From contig QALW01000024.1 in assembly GCA_003150515.1 (NCBI GenBank), forward strand, positions 1-7,824: a DNA stretch of 7,824 bases. Direction: 5' to 3'. The notes beneath the pieces were generated by a model, which worked only from the letters and a program-made list of their open reading frames with translations, made no database searches and was not told where the DNA came from. This document shows positions 1 through 6,085 of the stretch, piece after piece. Made by a program: the position numbers and the translations under genes. This stretch comes from Selenomonadales bacterium. Its GTDB lineage: Bacteria; Bacillota; Clostridia; Christensenellales; QALW01. Each line of letters begins with the position of its first letter. Position 1 is the stretch's first letter.

Positions 1-88
1 CGGCGCGGAGCCCGGCTGAAAGCCGGGCCGGCGGCAGCGTAGCTGCCGCCGGATTTTGGCGCCCGCAGGGCGCCAAAACTCCGCGCCG
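1..88. repeat. Cloverleaf-type GC-rich palindromic element with three GNA-loop hairpins
   Basis: Bases 1-10 pair perfectly with 79-88. Inside this 10-bp outer stem sit three back-to-back perfect hairpins: 11-17/21-27 (7 bp, loop GAA), 28-38/42-52 (11 bp, loop GTA) and 54-64/68-78 (11 bp, loop GCA). In total 78 of 88 bases pair; only the nine loop bases and A53 do not. All three loops are GNA triloops, a class known to make very stable DNA mini-hairpins, and the middle apex is the classic GCGTAGC. No T-tract follows (the next bases are a run of C), so it does not look like an intrinsic terminator. The outer stem begins at base 1 and may be cut by the window edge. Its role is unknown; a dispersed REP-like or cruciform-forming element is my inference. 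Confidence 0.85.
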
Positions 89-149
89 CCCCCCTTAGCC
101 AATCCCTGCGCGCATGATGGTTTCCCGTTCATAAAATAAATCTCTCAAA

Positions 150-181
150 ACACTAACATATCCTATTGCGTTTACACTAAC
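150..181. promoter_or_regulatory. 8-bp direct repeat, possible operator for the rhamnosidase gene
   Basis: The octamer ACACTAAC occurs at 150-157 and again at 174-181, 24 bp apart start to start. The second copy lies in the spacer of the candidate promoter. Two same-facing sites about two helical turns apart, one overlapping a promoter, is a layout used by AraC-type and other sugar-responsive regulators, so control by sugar is possible. No regulator gene is present in the window and the A/C-rich octamer could be chance. Confidence 0.25.
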
Positions 182-195
182 TTATGATATATAAT
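166..195 (+). promoter_or_regulatory. Candidate SigA promoter of the rhamnosidase gene
   Basis: The -10 box TATAAT at 190-195 is perfect. The best -35 is TTGCGT at 166-171 with an 18-bp spacer; TTTACA at 171-176 is a better hexamer but only 13 bp from that -10. The weak -35 suggests a promoter that may need an activator. The inferred start near 202 would give a leader of about 40 nt. Confidence 0.5.
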
Positions 196-241
196 AGAAA
201 ATACAATTATGTACAAAAATACTTTGGCAGGAGAATGAAAA

Positions 242-2878
242 ATGATAAACTCAAATCTGCTCGCATACTGCGAATACTCTTCCAACCCCCTGGGGGTAAA
301 TAGCAAGACCCCCCGATTTAGCTGGAGAATAGAAAATTGTCCCCGGATGCAGACGGCCTACCGAGTCCGCGTCGCCCTTTCTCAGCAGGAATTAGAACAA
401 GACAGCCTCCTTTGGGATTCAGGCATGCTTTCAGGCTCAGAAAACAAATGCAGATACGCCGGCCCTGAATTATCCAGCGCCCGGCTCTACTTTTTTGACG
501 TACAGGTATGGTGCGGCAGGGACAGCTTTAAAAGCGGCGCGCAGCATTTTCTTACGGCTCTTTATAATCAGGAGGACTGGCAGGGACGCTTTATAGGCTA
601 TAAGGATTATAAAAAACGCGAGAATTATATGCTGGTAAAAAAATTCCGCATACGCAAAAATATAGAACACGCCTATGCGTATATCTGCGGGCCGGGCTAC
701 AGCGAGCTTTACATAAACAACAGCAAAATAGGAGATAACGTGCTTGAGCCCGGATGGACCGACTATAACCGAAGGGTACTATATTCCGTATACGACGTTA
801 CTGAAAATATACAAAAGGGCGCCAATCTTATTTCTGTTATGCTGGGCGAAGGCTGGCTGGGCCACGAGCACACTTTCTTTATGAAAATATTCGGGACAAA
901 CCCATCCTGGCTGGGGACTCCCTGTCTCCTTATGAATCTTTTGCTGTTTTATTCTGACGGTACAACCGAAACTATTTATACTGACGAAGGCTTAAAATGG
1001 TACGCCGCCAAAGGCCCCGTAATCATGAACAACATCTATGACGGAGAAACTTATGACGCGCGCATGGAAATAAAGCTGCCTGAAGGGGAAGAATTCCGCG
1101 CTCAAAAGCCTTTCGAGCCGGCAATAGCCGTTCAGGGCCCCAAAGGCGCGCTTTACCGCGACCTGCTGCCGCCCATCAAGCGCTTTGAAAAGCTGCGCGC
1201 CCGCACGGTCTACCGTCCTACAGCCGATTCCATGACTATAGATTTCGGCAAAAATATAGCCGGCTGGGTTAAGCTGCGGGTGCGCGGTGAGGCCGGTTCC
1301 AAAATAGTCGTTAAATATTCTGAAACCATTAATTCGGATTTTTCAGTAAATCAGGAAAACCTGCGCAACGCCAGAGCAATGGATGAATATATCCTTAAAG
1401 GCGAGGGCATAGAGGAATACGAGCCCCGCTTCACCTATCACGGCTTCAGATATGTGCAGATTTTCGTTCAGAGCAGCTGCTCTCTGCTTAACGCTACCGC
1501 CTACCGTGTAAACAGCAGCGTAAGCAGAACGGGCTGGTTTAGCTGCGACAATCAAATGCTGAACGATATTTATGACACCATAGTATCAACCGAGCGCAAC
1601 AACCTGCATTCAATCCCGACAGACTGCCCGCAGAGGGACGAACGCCTGGCCTGGCTGAACGATATGACGGTGCGCTTTGAAGAGGCCATGTATAATTACG
1701 ATATGCTGCTCTTCTATGAAAAATGGCTCAGGGATATAAAAGACGCTCAGGACGGCGGCCAAAACGGCGAAATCGGGGACACTGCCCCTTATTTCTACGG
1801 AGGGCGTCCCGCCTGCCATATAAGCAGCGTATATGTGCTCCTGCCCTACTTTATCTATCTGTTCTATAACGACGACACTGCGCTTAAGGAGCATTATGAG
1901 GGCATGAAAAAATATACCGGCTTTATGCTCTCTCAGCTGGACGAAAGAGGTCTCATGGCCAGCGGCTATGTGGGAGAATGGGCTCCCCCGCTCTCTGAAA
2001 GCGCTTTCAGCACCACCTGGGACGCCCTGCCGGCCAATATAGACAACCAATTAGTAACCACCTGTTATCTCTATTACTGCCTGACGGTAATGCAGAAATC
2101 TGCCCAGCACCTCAATTTAGACGATCAGGGGCAGTTTTATGCGCAAAAGGCGGCTGAATTAAAGGACAATATCAATTCCGCTTTCTTCGACCGCAACGGC
2201 TACTACGTCCCCTTCTCGCAGGGCTCCAACGTATTCCCCATGTTCCTGGGAATCATTCCTCTGGGAGCAGATTACCTTATAGCCAATATGCTTATAGAGG
2301 ATATCGTGCAGGAAAACGAATGCCATGTGACGACCGGCAGCCAGCTTACAAAATATCTGTTTGAGGTGCTTAATCTCATTAAGCGCAACGATATAGGCGT
2401 TCAGATATTATCCAAAAAGGATTATCCCAGCATAGGCTATATGCTTGCCAACGGCGCTACCAGCCTCTGGGAACGCTGGGAAAACACCACCGGCGACACC
2501 ATGAATTCGCATAATCATCCCATGCAGGGCGCCTTCTGCCCCTGGTTCTTTAAGGCGCTGGCCGGCATTATCCCCTACACTCTGCCTGAAAAAGGCTACA
2601 TAACCATCGCTCCTGATTTCACAGCCGCACTGAATAAAGTGGAAGCCTCCGTGCAGCTTGCGGCCGGCAAGGTGTCCAGCGCCTGGGAGCGGCAGGGCGG
2701 AACGGTTAAATTTACGCTTTCTCTGCCCTTTAATACCAAAGCGCACGTTATTATACCTTTGCTGGGCCTGGAGCCTTCTCAGCTCTCCATGAACGGCAGC
2801 AAATATACGGGCAAATCGACAAACGGCACGGCCGAATATATGCTGGAAGCCGGCGAATATATTTTCAATCTGGGCTGA
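242..2878 (+). CDS. Alpha-L-rhamnosidase, glycoside hydrolase family 78
   Basis: This 878-residue protein has the usual length and full domain order of bacterial GH78 enzymes, which remove terminal alpha-L-rhamnose from plant glycosides, pectic fragments or bacterial polysaccharides with inversion. Approximate domains are an Ig-like N-terminal region (1-105), a rhamnosidase N domain (125-295), a concanavalin-like domain (310-420), the catalytic (alpha/alpha)6 barrel (425-780) and a C-terminal beta domain (785-870). The active-site signature DCPQRDERLAW starts at D461, with E467 and D474 as acidic candidates, and GATSLWERW carries the conserved second acid, E744. No signal peptide is seen, so it probably acts in the cytoplasm on imported small glycosides. 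The start is set by AGGAG at 229-233 with an 8-nt gap. No transporter, regulator or rhamnose catabolic gene adjoins it, so the substrate cannot be named. It ends before a strong terminator. Confidence 0.95.
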   Translation: MINSNLLAYCEYSSNPLGVNSKTPRFSWRIENCPRMQTAYRVRVALSQQELEQDSLLWDSGMLSGSENKCRYAGPELSSARLYFFDVQVWCGRDSFKSGAQHFLTALYNQEDWQGRFIGYKDYKKRENYMLVKKFRIRKNIEHAYAYICGPGYSELYINNSKIGDNVLEPGWTDYNRRVLYSVYDVTENIQKGANLISVMLGEGWLGHEHTFFMKIFGTNPSWLGTPCLLMNLLLFYSDGTTETIYTDEGLKWYAAKGPVIMNNIYDGETYDARMEIKLPEGEEFRAQKPFEPAIAVQGPKGALYRDLLPPIKRFEKLRARTVYRPTADSMTIDFGKNIAGWVKLRVRGEAGSKIVVKYSETINSDFSVNQENLRNARAMDEYILKGEGIEEYEPRFTYHGFRYVQIFVQSSCSLLNATAYRVNSSVSRTGWFSCDNQMLNDIYDTIVSTERNNLHSIPTDCPQRDERLAWLNDMTVRFEEAMYNYDMLLFYEKWLRDIKDAQDGGQNGEIGDTAPYFYGGRPACHISSVYVLLPYFIYLFYNDDTALKEHYEGMKKYTGFMLSQLDERGLMASGYVGEWAPPLSESAFSTTWDALPANIDNQLVTTCYLYYCLTVMQKSAQHLNLDDQGQFYAQKAAELKDNINSAFFDRNGYYVPFSQGSNVFPMFLGIIPLGADYLIANMLIEDIVQENECHVTTGSQLTKYLFEVLNLIKRNDIGVQILSKKDYPSIGYMLANGATSLWERWENTTGDTMNSHNHPMQGAFCPWFFKALAGIIPYTLPEKGYITIAPDFTAALNKVEASVQLAAGKVSSAWERQGGTVKFTLSLPFNTKAHVIIPLLGLEPSQLSMNGSKYTGKSTNGTAEYMLEAGEYIFNLG

Positions 2879-2884
2879 ATATTG

Positions 2885-2944
2885 AATAAATAAAGCCCCT
2901 GCCGTTTTTTGCTTGCGCAAAAAACGGCAGGGGCTTTATTTATT
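2885..2944. terminator. Bidirectional intrinsic terminator, perfect 28-bp stem
   Basis: Bases 2885-2912 pair without a mismatch to 2917-2944 around a TTGC loop. The GC-rich core (2895-2904 with 2925-2934) is followed on both strands by CTTTATTTATT, so the same hairpin can stop the rhamnosidase transcript and the convergent murC-yccF transcript. It starts 6 nt after the rhamnosidase stop codon and ends 12 nt before the end of the yccF frame. Confidence 0.9.
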
Positions 2945-2956
2945 GCACGCCAAATT

Positions 2957-3319
2957 TTACTCCACCTTAGCACCAAAAGGCCATATAGCCAATTTTGCCA
3001 GCTTGAAATGCTGAAGGCCAAAAGGAATGCCTATAATGGTAATGCAAAGCACGACTCCCAAAAGCAAAGATTCCAAAAACAGAGTAATGCCGAAAATCAG
3101 AATCCAAAGCACGTTGCCCAGGCAGCTTGTAACGCCGATTTTAGAGCATTCCACATGCTTGCCGAAGGGCGTAAGCGCAAGGCCCGCAATTTTAAAGCAT
3201 TGCTTGCCCAAAGGTATACCTACTATCGTAATGCAGCACAGCAGCCCGGCGACAGCCCAGCTAACGGCCAGGGGAAGCCCTCCTAAAACAATCCAGAGAA
3301 TATTGCCTAATGTTTTCAT
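2957..3319 (-). CDS. yccF: YccF-family membrane protein (two YccF repeats)
   Basis: This 120-residue, very hydrophobic protein belongs to the YccF family (formerly DUF307), inner-membrane proteins without an established biochemical function. Two tandem family repeats are visible, at about residues 2-54 and 62-118. Each begins LGN-LWI, contains a membrane segment, then has C-ITI-GIP-G-Q-FK-A-LA and ends in PFG. I chose the ATG at 3319 because AAGGAGG (3324-3330 on this strand) lies four bases upstream. An in-frame ATG at 3346 would add MKAEAQGGL but has no ribosome site. The gene begins 38 bp after murC with no terminator between, so it is probably the second gene of a murC-yccF operon. It is shorter than the roughly 150-residue E. 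coli YccF but has both repeats. A role near the cell wall is only suggested by the neighbour. Confidence 0.88.
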   Translation of the reverse strand: MKTLGNILWIVLGGLPLAVSWAVAGLLCCITIVGIPLGKQCFKIAGLALTPFGKHVECSKIGVTSCLGNVLWILIFGITLFLESLLLGVVLCITIIGIPFGLQHFKLAKLAIWPFGAKVE

Positions 3320-3331
3320 AAGTCCTCCTTG

Positions 3332-3369
3332 AGCCTCGGCCTTCATATATAAACATTTCAGGCCGGGCT
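3332..3369 (-). other. Hairpin in the murC-yccF junction
   Basis: On the transcribed strand a 10-bp GC-rich stem with a 1-nt bulge (3360-3369 with 3332-3342) closes a 17-nt AT-rich loop. It overlaps the murC stop codon and ends just before the yccF Shine-Dalgarno site (3324-3330). No T-tract follows, so it is not a normal terminator. It could tune the ratio of the two proteins through mRNA stability or access to the ribosome site; this is inference. Confidence 0.4.
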
Positions 3370-4749
3370 TTCTTCATTAAAAATAAATCCGTCCAATTTA
3401 TCCACAGTTCCTGAGCCCATAGTCAGGCAGAGGTCGCCCGGAAGCAAATGCTCCTTAAGATATTGGGCCGCCTCCGGCATGCCGGGAATATATATGCAGT
3501 CCTGCCCCGTCCTTTTAACAACCTCGTCCACCAGCATTTTGCTGGTTATACCGGGATCGAAAGGCTCGCGCGAACCGTATATATCAATTATAATTACTTT
3601 ATCCGCGCCCTTAAAGCATTGAGCCAGCCGGTCAAACTGAGCGCGGGTGCGCGAAAACAGCGCAGGCTGATATACCACCCAAAGCCTTTTCTTTTCTATG
3701 GGCATACTGGCGGCTATTGTGGCCGCCACCTCCGCAGGATGATGGCCGTAATCATGATATATCCTGGCGCCGTTAAATTCGCCCCTCAATTCAAAGCGTC
3801 TTCCCGCCCCTTTAAAATCGGCCAGCGCCTTAACGGCGGCGTCCAGGCTGATTCCGTGCTCAATGGCGCAAATAAGGGCGGCCTGGGAATTAAGCACGTT
3901 TACCTTGCCCACAATGCCTAATTTAACCTCACACAATTTTTCCCTTCCCTTAAAAAATTCATACGCAGGCTTGCCTTCAGGAGAGAAAGTTATATTCTCG
4001 GCATGATAAGTATTCTCCGGGCTCAGGCCATAGGTTGCATATCTGCGGCCGCACTCCCGAAGCAGCTTCAAGGTGTTGGCGTCCTCCCCGCAGCCTATGA
4101 CAATGCCTTGAGCAGGCACCTGGCTCATATACTGAGCAAAAGATTTTATTATATTCTCCATGCTTTTAAAATAGTCCAGATGATCCGCGTCTATATTAAG
4201 CACTATTGCGCAGGAAGGATGCAATGTTAAAAAGGAATCCACATATTCGCAGGCTTCAGTAATGAATTCGCCGCCATGCCCTAATTTTACGCTTGAGCCT
4301 ATTAAGGGCAGAGTGCCCCCCATATGTATGACGGGATCCCGCCCCGCCTCTTCAAAAATCTGCGCTATCATGCCGGTGGTGGTGGTTTTTCCGTGGGTGC
4401 CCGCTACGCCTATGCAGTTGGGGCTTAATTCAGATATAAAGCCCAGCAGTTCATCCCGCCTTAAAACGGGTACGCCCAATTCGCGCGCGCGCTTTAATTC
4501 GCAGTTGTTCTCTCCTATCGCGGCCGAATATACTACCAATTCCGCATTTTCCACCTGCGCCGCGTCATGCCCTATAAAAATTTTCATGCCCATTTCCCTC
4601 AGCGGAGCAAGATATTTGGTTTGGGCGCTGTCCGAGCCCTGAATATATTTGAAGCCCATTTTTCCAAGCAATACCGCCAGGCCGCTCATGCTGCAGCCGC
4701 CTATGGCTATGAAATGTATAACCTTATCCTTATAATCTGTCAGCCTCAT
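3358..4749 (-). CDS. murC: UDP-N-acetylmuramate--L-alanine ligase
   Basis: MurC joins L-alanine to UDP-N-acetylmuramic acid using ATP, the first amino-acid step of the peptidoglycan stem peptide, in the cytoplasm. The 463 residues match the family length and keep all three Mur ligase domains. The N-terminal UDP-binding fold has HFIAIGGCSMSGLA (12-25). The central ATPase domain has the P-loop GTHGKTTTT (117-125, K121), the metal-binding segment EACEYVDSF (165-173) and NIDADHLDYF (185-194). The C-terminal domain carries YHDYGHHPAEV (331-341), diagnostic of MurC. The usual QPH before the SRT motif reads QPALFSRT (361-368), so the histidine is replaced by alanine. The start at 4749 has AAAGGGG about 10 nt upstream. 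It is probably co-transcribed with the downstream YccF gene; other mur genes are not in the window. Confidence 0.97.
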   Translation of the reverse strand: MRLTDYKDKVIHFIAIGGCSMSGLAVLLGKMGFKYIQGSDSAQTKYLAPLREMGMKIFIGHDAAQVENAELVVYSAAIGENNCELKRARELGVPVLRRDELLGFISELSPNCIGVAGTHGKTTTTGMIAQIFEEAGRDPVIHMGGTLPLIGSSVKLGHGGEFITEACEYVDSFLTLHPSCAIVLNIDADHLDYFKSMENIIKSFAQYMSQVPAQGIVIGCGEDANTLKLLRECGRRYATYGLSPENTYHAENITFSPEGKPAYEFFKGREKLCEVKLGIVGKVNVLNSQAALICAIEHGISLDAAVKALADFKGAGRRFELRGEFNGARIYHDYGHHPAEVAATIAASMPIEKKRLWVVYQPALFSRTRAQFDRLAQCFKGADKVIIIDIYGSREPFDPGITSKMLVDEVVKRTGQDCIYIPGMPEAAQYLKEHLLPGDLCLTMGSGTVDKLDGFIFNEESPA

Positions 4750-4810
4750 ATTGATTCGCCCCTTTCATTCTTAAGACGGGAATTCACATTTTTATTAGCG
4801 CCCTCTTCTT

Positions 4811-4841
4811 ATTATATGTAGATAATGCAATCAGAGTACAA
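4811..4841 (-). promoter_or_regulatory. Possible murC promoter
   Basis: On the minus strand a perfect TATAAT (4811-4816) has TTGTAC (4836-4841) as its best -35, with a long 19-bp spacer. The inferred start lies about 55 nt upstream of murC. The -10 is convincing and the -35 is weak. Confidence 0.4.
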
Positions 4842-4927
4842 TGCGCCGCATAGGGGGAGATTTTCCGTTTTGCCGCGTTGTCGTCCAGATAATATCCAAT
4901 ATTTCAAGGAACCCTCCCATAACCGCA

Positions 4928-4959
4928 GAAAAAAATCCGCACGGACAAGCCGCGCGGAT
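4928..4959 (-). terminator. Intrinsic terminator of the lipoprotein gene
   Basis: On the minus strand 4950-4959 pairs with 4935-4944 (10 bp, one G-T pair) around a 5-nt loop, and a run of seven T's follows directly. It lies 18 nt beyond the lipoprotein stop codon and separates that gene from murC, so the two are independent transcription units. Confidence 0.85.
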
Positions 4960-4977
4960 ATTAAAGAGCTTAAACTA

Positions 4978-5550
4978 TTATTCGGCGGCCGGAGTCTCCT
5001 CTATTTCCGAATCAACGCCCCCCGTCTGCTCGCCGGCGCCGTCAGTCGCCGTAGCCTCAGCCGTGGGCAGAGGAGTGGCCGAAGGCAGAGATACCTGTCC
5101 GTCTATATAATCTTCCGACAATGCGGGGCTAACCCGCAGATAAACCTCATTGCCGTCTGTATCGGTATATTTGCGGTAAACCGAACCGCTCTCGGCGTCA
5201 GCCGCTAAAAGCACCGTCGCCTTATTCGCAGCGCTTATCTGAACATGGAACACATACAGATTATTTTCCACGGCGGCGTTATCTATTACTCTGACATCCT
5301 TGGACTTTACAACCGGCTGGGTGCCGCCCTCTTCCACATATGAAAGCTGTTCGGAAAAGCTTCCGCCGTTCACTTTAATCTGGCCGACGTAAGTTATTCT
5401 CTCATAGACGATTCTGTTCCCGTCCAGATAGCTCTTAACCAACGTCTGCCTTCTGGCAATTTGGTCGTTATCAATCGTATCGGATGAGGCGCATCCGCCA
5501 AAGGCCAAAATAAGCGCCAAAACAGCGGCTAAAACAACGATCTTTTTCAT
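4978..5550 (-). CDS. Putative lipoprotein of unknown function
   Basis: I do not recognise the family of this 190-residue protein. The N-terminus is a classic lipoprotein signal: two lysines (2-3), a hydrophobic stretch (4-17) and GGC with Cys20 as the expected lipidated residue. Position -3 is phenylalanine, a less usual lipobox residue. Processing would leave a 171-residue protein anchored outside the cell membrane. Residues about 25-150 look like one folded domain of alternating beta-strand character (for example KVNGGSFSEQLSYVEEGG and YRKYTDTDGNEVYLRV). The last 40 residues, rich in Pro, Thr, Ala and Glu, are probably a disordered tail. It has its own strong promoter (5656-5684) and terminator (4928-4959), so it is monocistronic. 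Translation likely uses GGGA 5 nt, or GGAG about 13 nt, before the ATG. Confidence 0.85.
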   Translation of the reverse strand: MKKIVVLAAVLALILAFGGCASSDTIDNDQIARRQTLVKSYLDGNRIVYERITYVGQIKVNGGSFSEQLSYVEEGGTQPVVKSKDVRVIDNAAVENNLYVFHVQISAANKATVLLAADAESGSVYRKYTDTDGNEVYLRVSPALSEDYIDGQVSLPSATPLPTAEATATDGAGEQTGGVDSEIEETPAAE

Positions 5551-5595
5551 AACATTCCCATTTCTCCGGCGGAAAGATTTCCTTTATATATAACA

Positions 5596-5623
5596 AACCG
5601 CGCCCGCCGGCCGCGGTTCCGCG
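5596..5623 (-). other. Alternative small hairpins in the lipoprotein mRNA leader
   Basis: In the predicted leader of about 100 nt, the block complementary to 5612-5618 can pair with 5596-5602 (7 bp, 9-nt loop) or, as a shorter hairpin, with 5619-5623. The two pairings exclude each other. No T-tract or known riboswitch core is visible, so a regulatory role is speculative. Confidence 0.3.
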
Positions 5624-5655
5624 CAGCGCACCAGAGTCCGCAAAACGCTTTTTAT

Positions 5656-5684
5656 ATTATAATACATCATTTAAGAGCAGTCAA
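5656..5684 (-). promoter_or_regulatory. Strong SigA-type promoter of the lipoprotein gene
   Basis: On the minus strand TTGACT (5679-5684) and a perfect TATAAT (5656-5661) are separated by exactly 17 bp. The predicted start near 5649 leaves a leader of about 100 nt before the ATG at 5550. Confidence 0.85.
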
Positions 5685-5791
5685 TAGTTAAACATAAAAA
5701 AATGCGCAGGCTTTTATTTTGGAATGGGACGTTTCAGAAAGACGCCGCAATATGGAATTTTATAAGATTATTTTGCAGGCTGCTTTTGCGG

Positions 5792-5949
5792 ATTTTTCCG
5801 CATGGGCGTTTATAGGGCGCCGGGGGCGGCTCGCGCGGCCCGGCCGCAGGCCGGGCCCGCGAGGCGGCCGCCTCGTCCGCATTCCGCCTAACGGCGGAAT
5901 GCGGACGCGAGCCGCCCCCGGCTCCCTTTAAACGCCCATGCGGAAAAAT
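5792..5949. repeat. Large cruciform-like palindromic element with three inner hairpins
   Basis: Bases 5792-5835 pair with 5906-5949 in 42 of 44 positions (mismatches at 5813 and 5818). The outer stem encloses three adjacent hairpins: 5837-5845/5849-5857 (9 bp, GCA loop), the perfect 16-bp palindrome 5860-5875, and 5876-5888/5893-5905 (13 bp, TAAC loop). The outer stem starts with T's and ends with A's, the reverse of a terminator. No T-tract follows on either strand. The topology matches the element at 1-88, and the first hairpin shares its CCGCAGG apex. No target-site duplication or transposase is visible. Lying between two divergent promoters, it should experience negative supercoiling, which favours cruciform extrusion. 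Whether it acts as DNA, as an RNA, or is a passive dispersed repeat cannot be told. Confidence 0.88.
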
Positions 5950-6029
5950 AAAAACGCCCCCGCCGTCAATGGGCTCCGTCTTCCTCCCTCAATATAAATC
6001 GCTGTTTTTCTTTTAAGCTCCGGTATAGT

Positions 6030-6058
6030 TTGACAGAAAGGACGGCAAAGTATAGAAT
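6030..6058 (+). promoter_or_regulatory. SigA-type promoter of prfC
   Basis: A perfect TTGACA (6030-6035) is followed after exactly 17 bp by TAGAAT (6053-6058). The predicted start near 6065 gives a leader of only about 20 nt carrying AAGGAG at 6074-6079, so no leader-based control is expected. Confidence 0.85.
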
Positions 6059-6085
6059 AAATTATCATTATAAAAGGAGTATAAT

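Larger units (their letters stand above)
5551..6085. other. Divergent intergenic region, lipoprotein gene and prfC
   Basis: No gene is supported in these 535 bases. From left to right it holds the lipoprotein leader with small GC hairpins, that gene's promoter, about 105 bp of AT-rich DNA in which I see nothing, the large palindromic element (5792-5949), a further 80 bp without recognised signals, then the prfC promoter and ribosome site. The one open frame across it (5719-5931) runs through the palindrome and resembles no protein. Confidence 0.75.

Noticed and set aside
1..88. tRNA gene, because of the cloverleaf shape.
   Set aside because: The loops are three bases, the stems are too long, and there is no anticodon loop, T-loop consensus or CCA end.
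285..297. Small palindrome ACCCCCTGGGGGT near the start of the rhamnosidase gene.
   Set aside because: It is short, inside coding sequence and explained by Pro and Gly codons; no sign of a regulatory role.
235..303. A 22-codon open frame starting at an ATG 7 nt before the rhamnosidase start, in another frame.
   Set aside because: The ribosome site AGGAG is only one base from this ATG but at a normal distance from the ATG at 242, so it is unlikely to be translated as a leader peptide.
2408..2920. 170-codon minus-strand frame opposite the rhamnosidase 3' end.
   Set aside because: It is a shadow of a clearly recognised gene on the other strand and crosses the terminator hairpin; no family resemblance.
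3320..3346. Longer YccF start at 3346.
   Set aside because: It has no Shine-Dalgarno site, whereas the ATG at 3319 has AAGGAGG four bases upstream and begins at the family's usual LGN segment.
4825..5208. Plus-strand frames opposite the lipoprotein 3' end and its terminator.
   Set aside because: They are antisense to a better-supported gene, lack a ribosome site, and have Arg/Ser-rich sequence typical of shadow frames.
5719..5931. 70-codon plus-strand open frame.
   Set aside because: It runs into the large palindrome, its Arg/Gly/Pro-rich end is a translation of GC repeats, and it has no ribosome site.
5792..5949. Intrinsic terminator.
   Set aside because: The stem base has T's on the 5' side and A's on the 3' side, with no T-tract after the hairpin on either strand.
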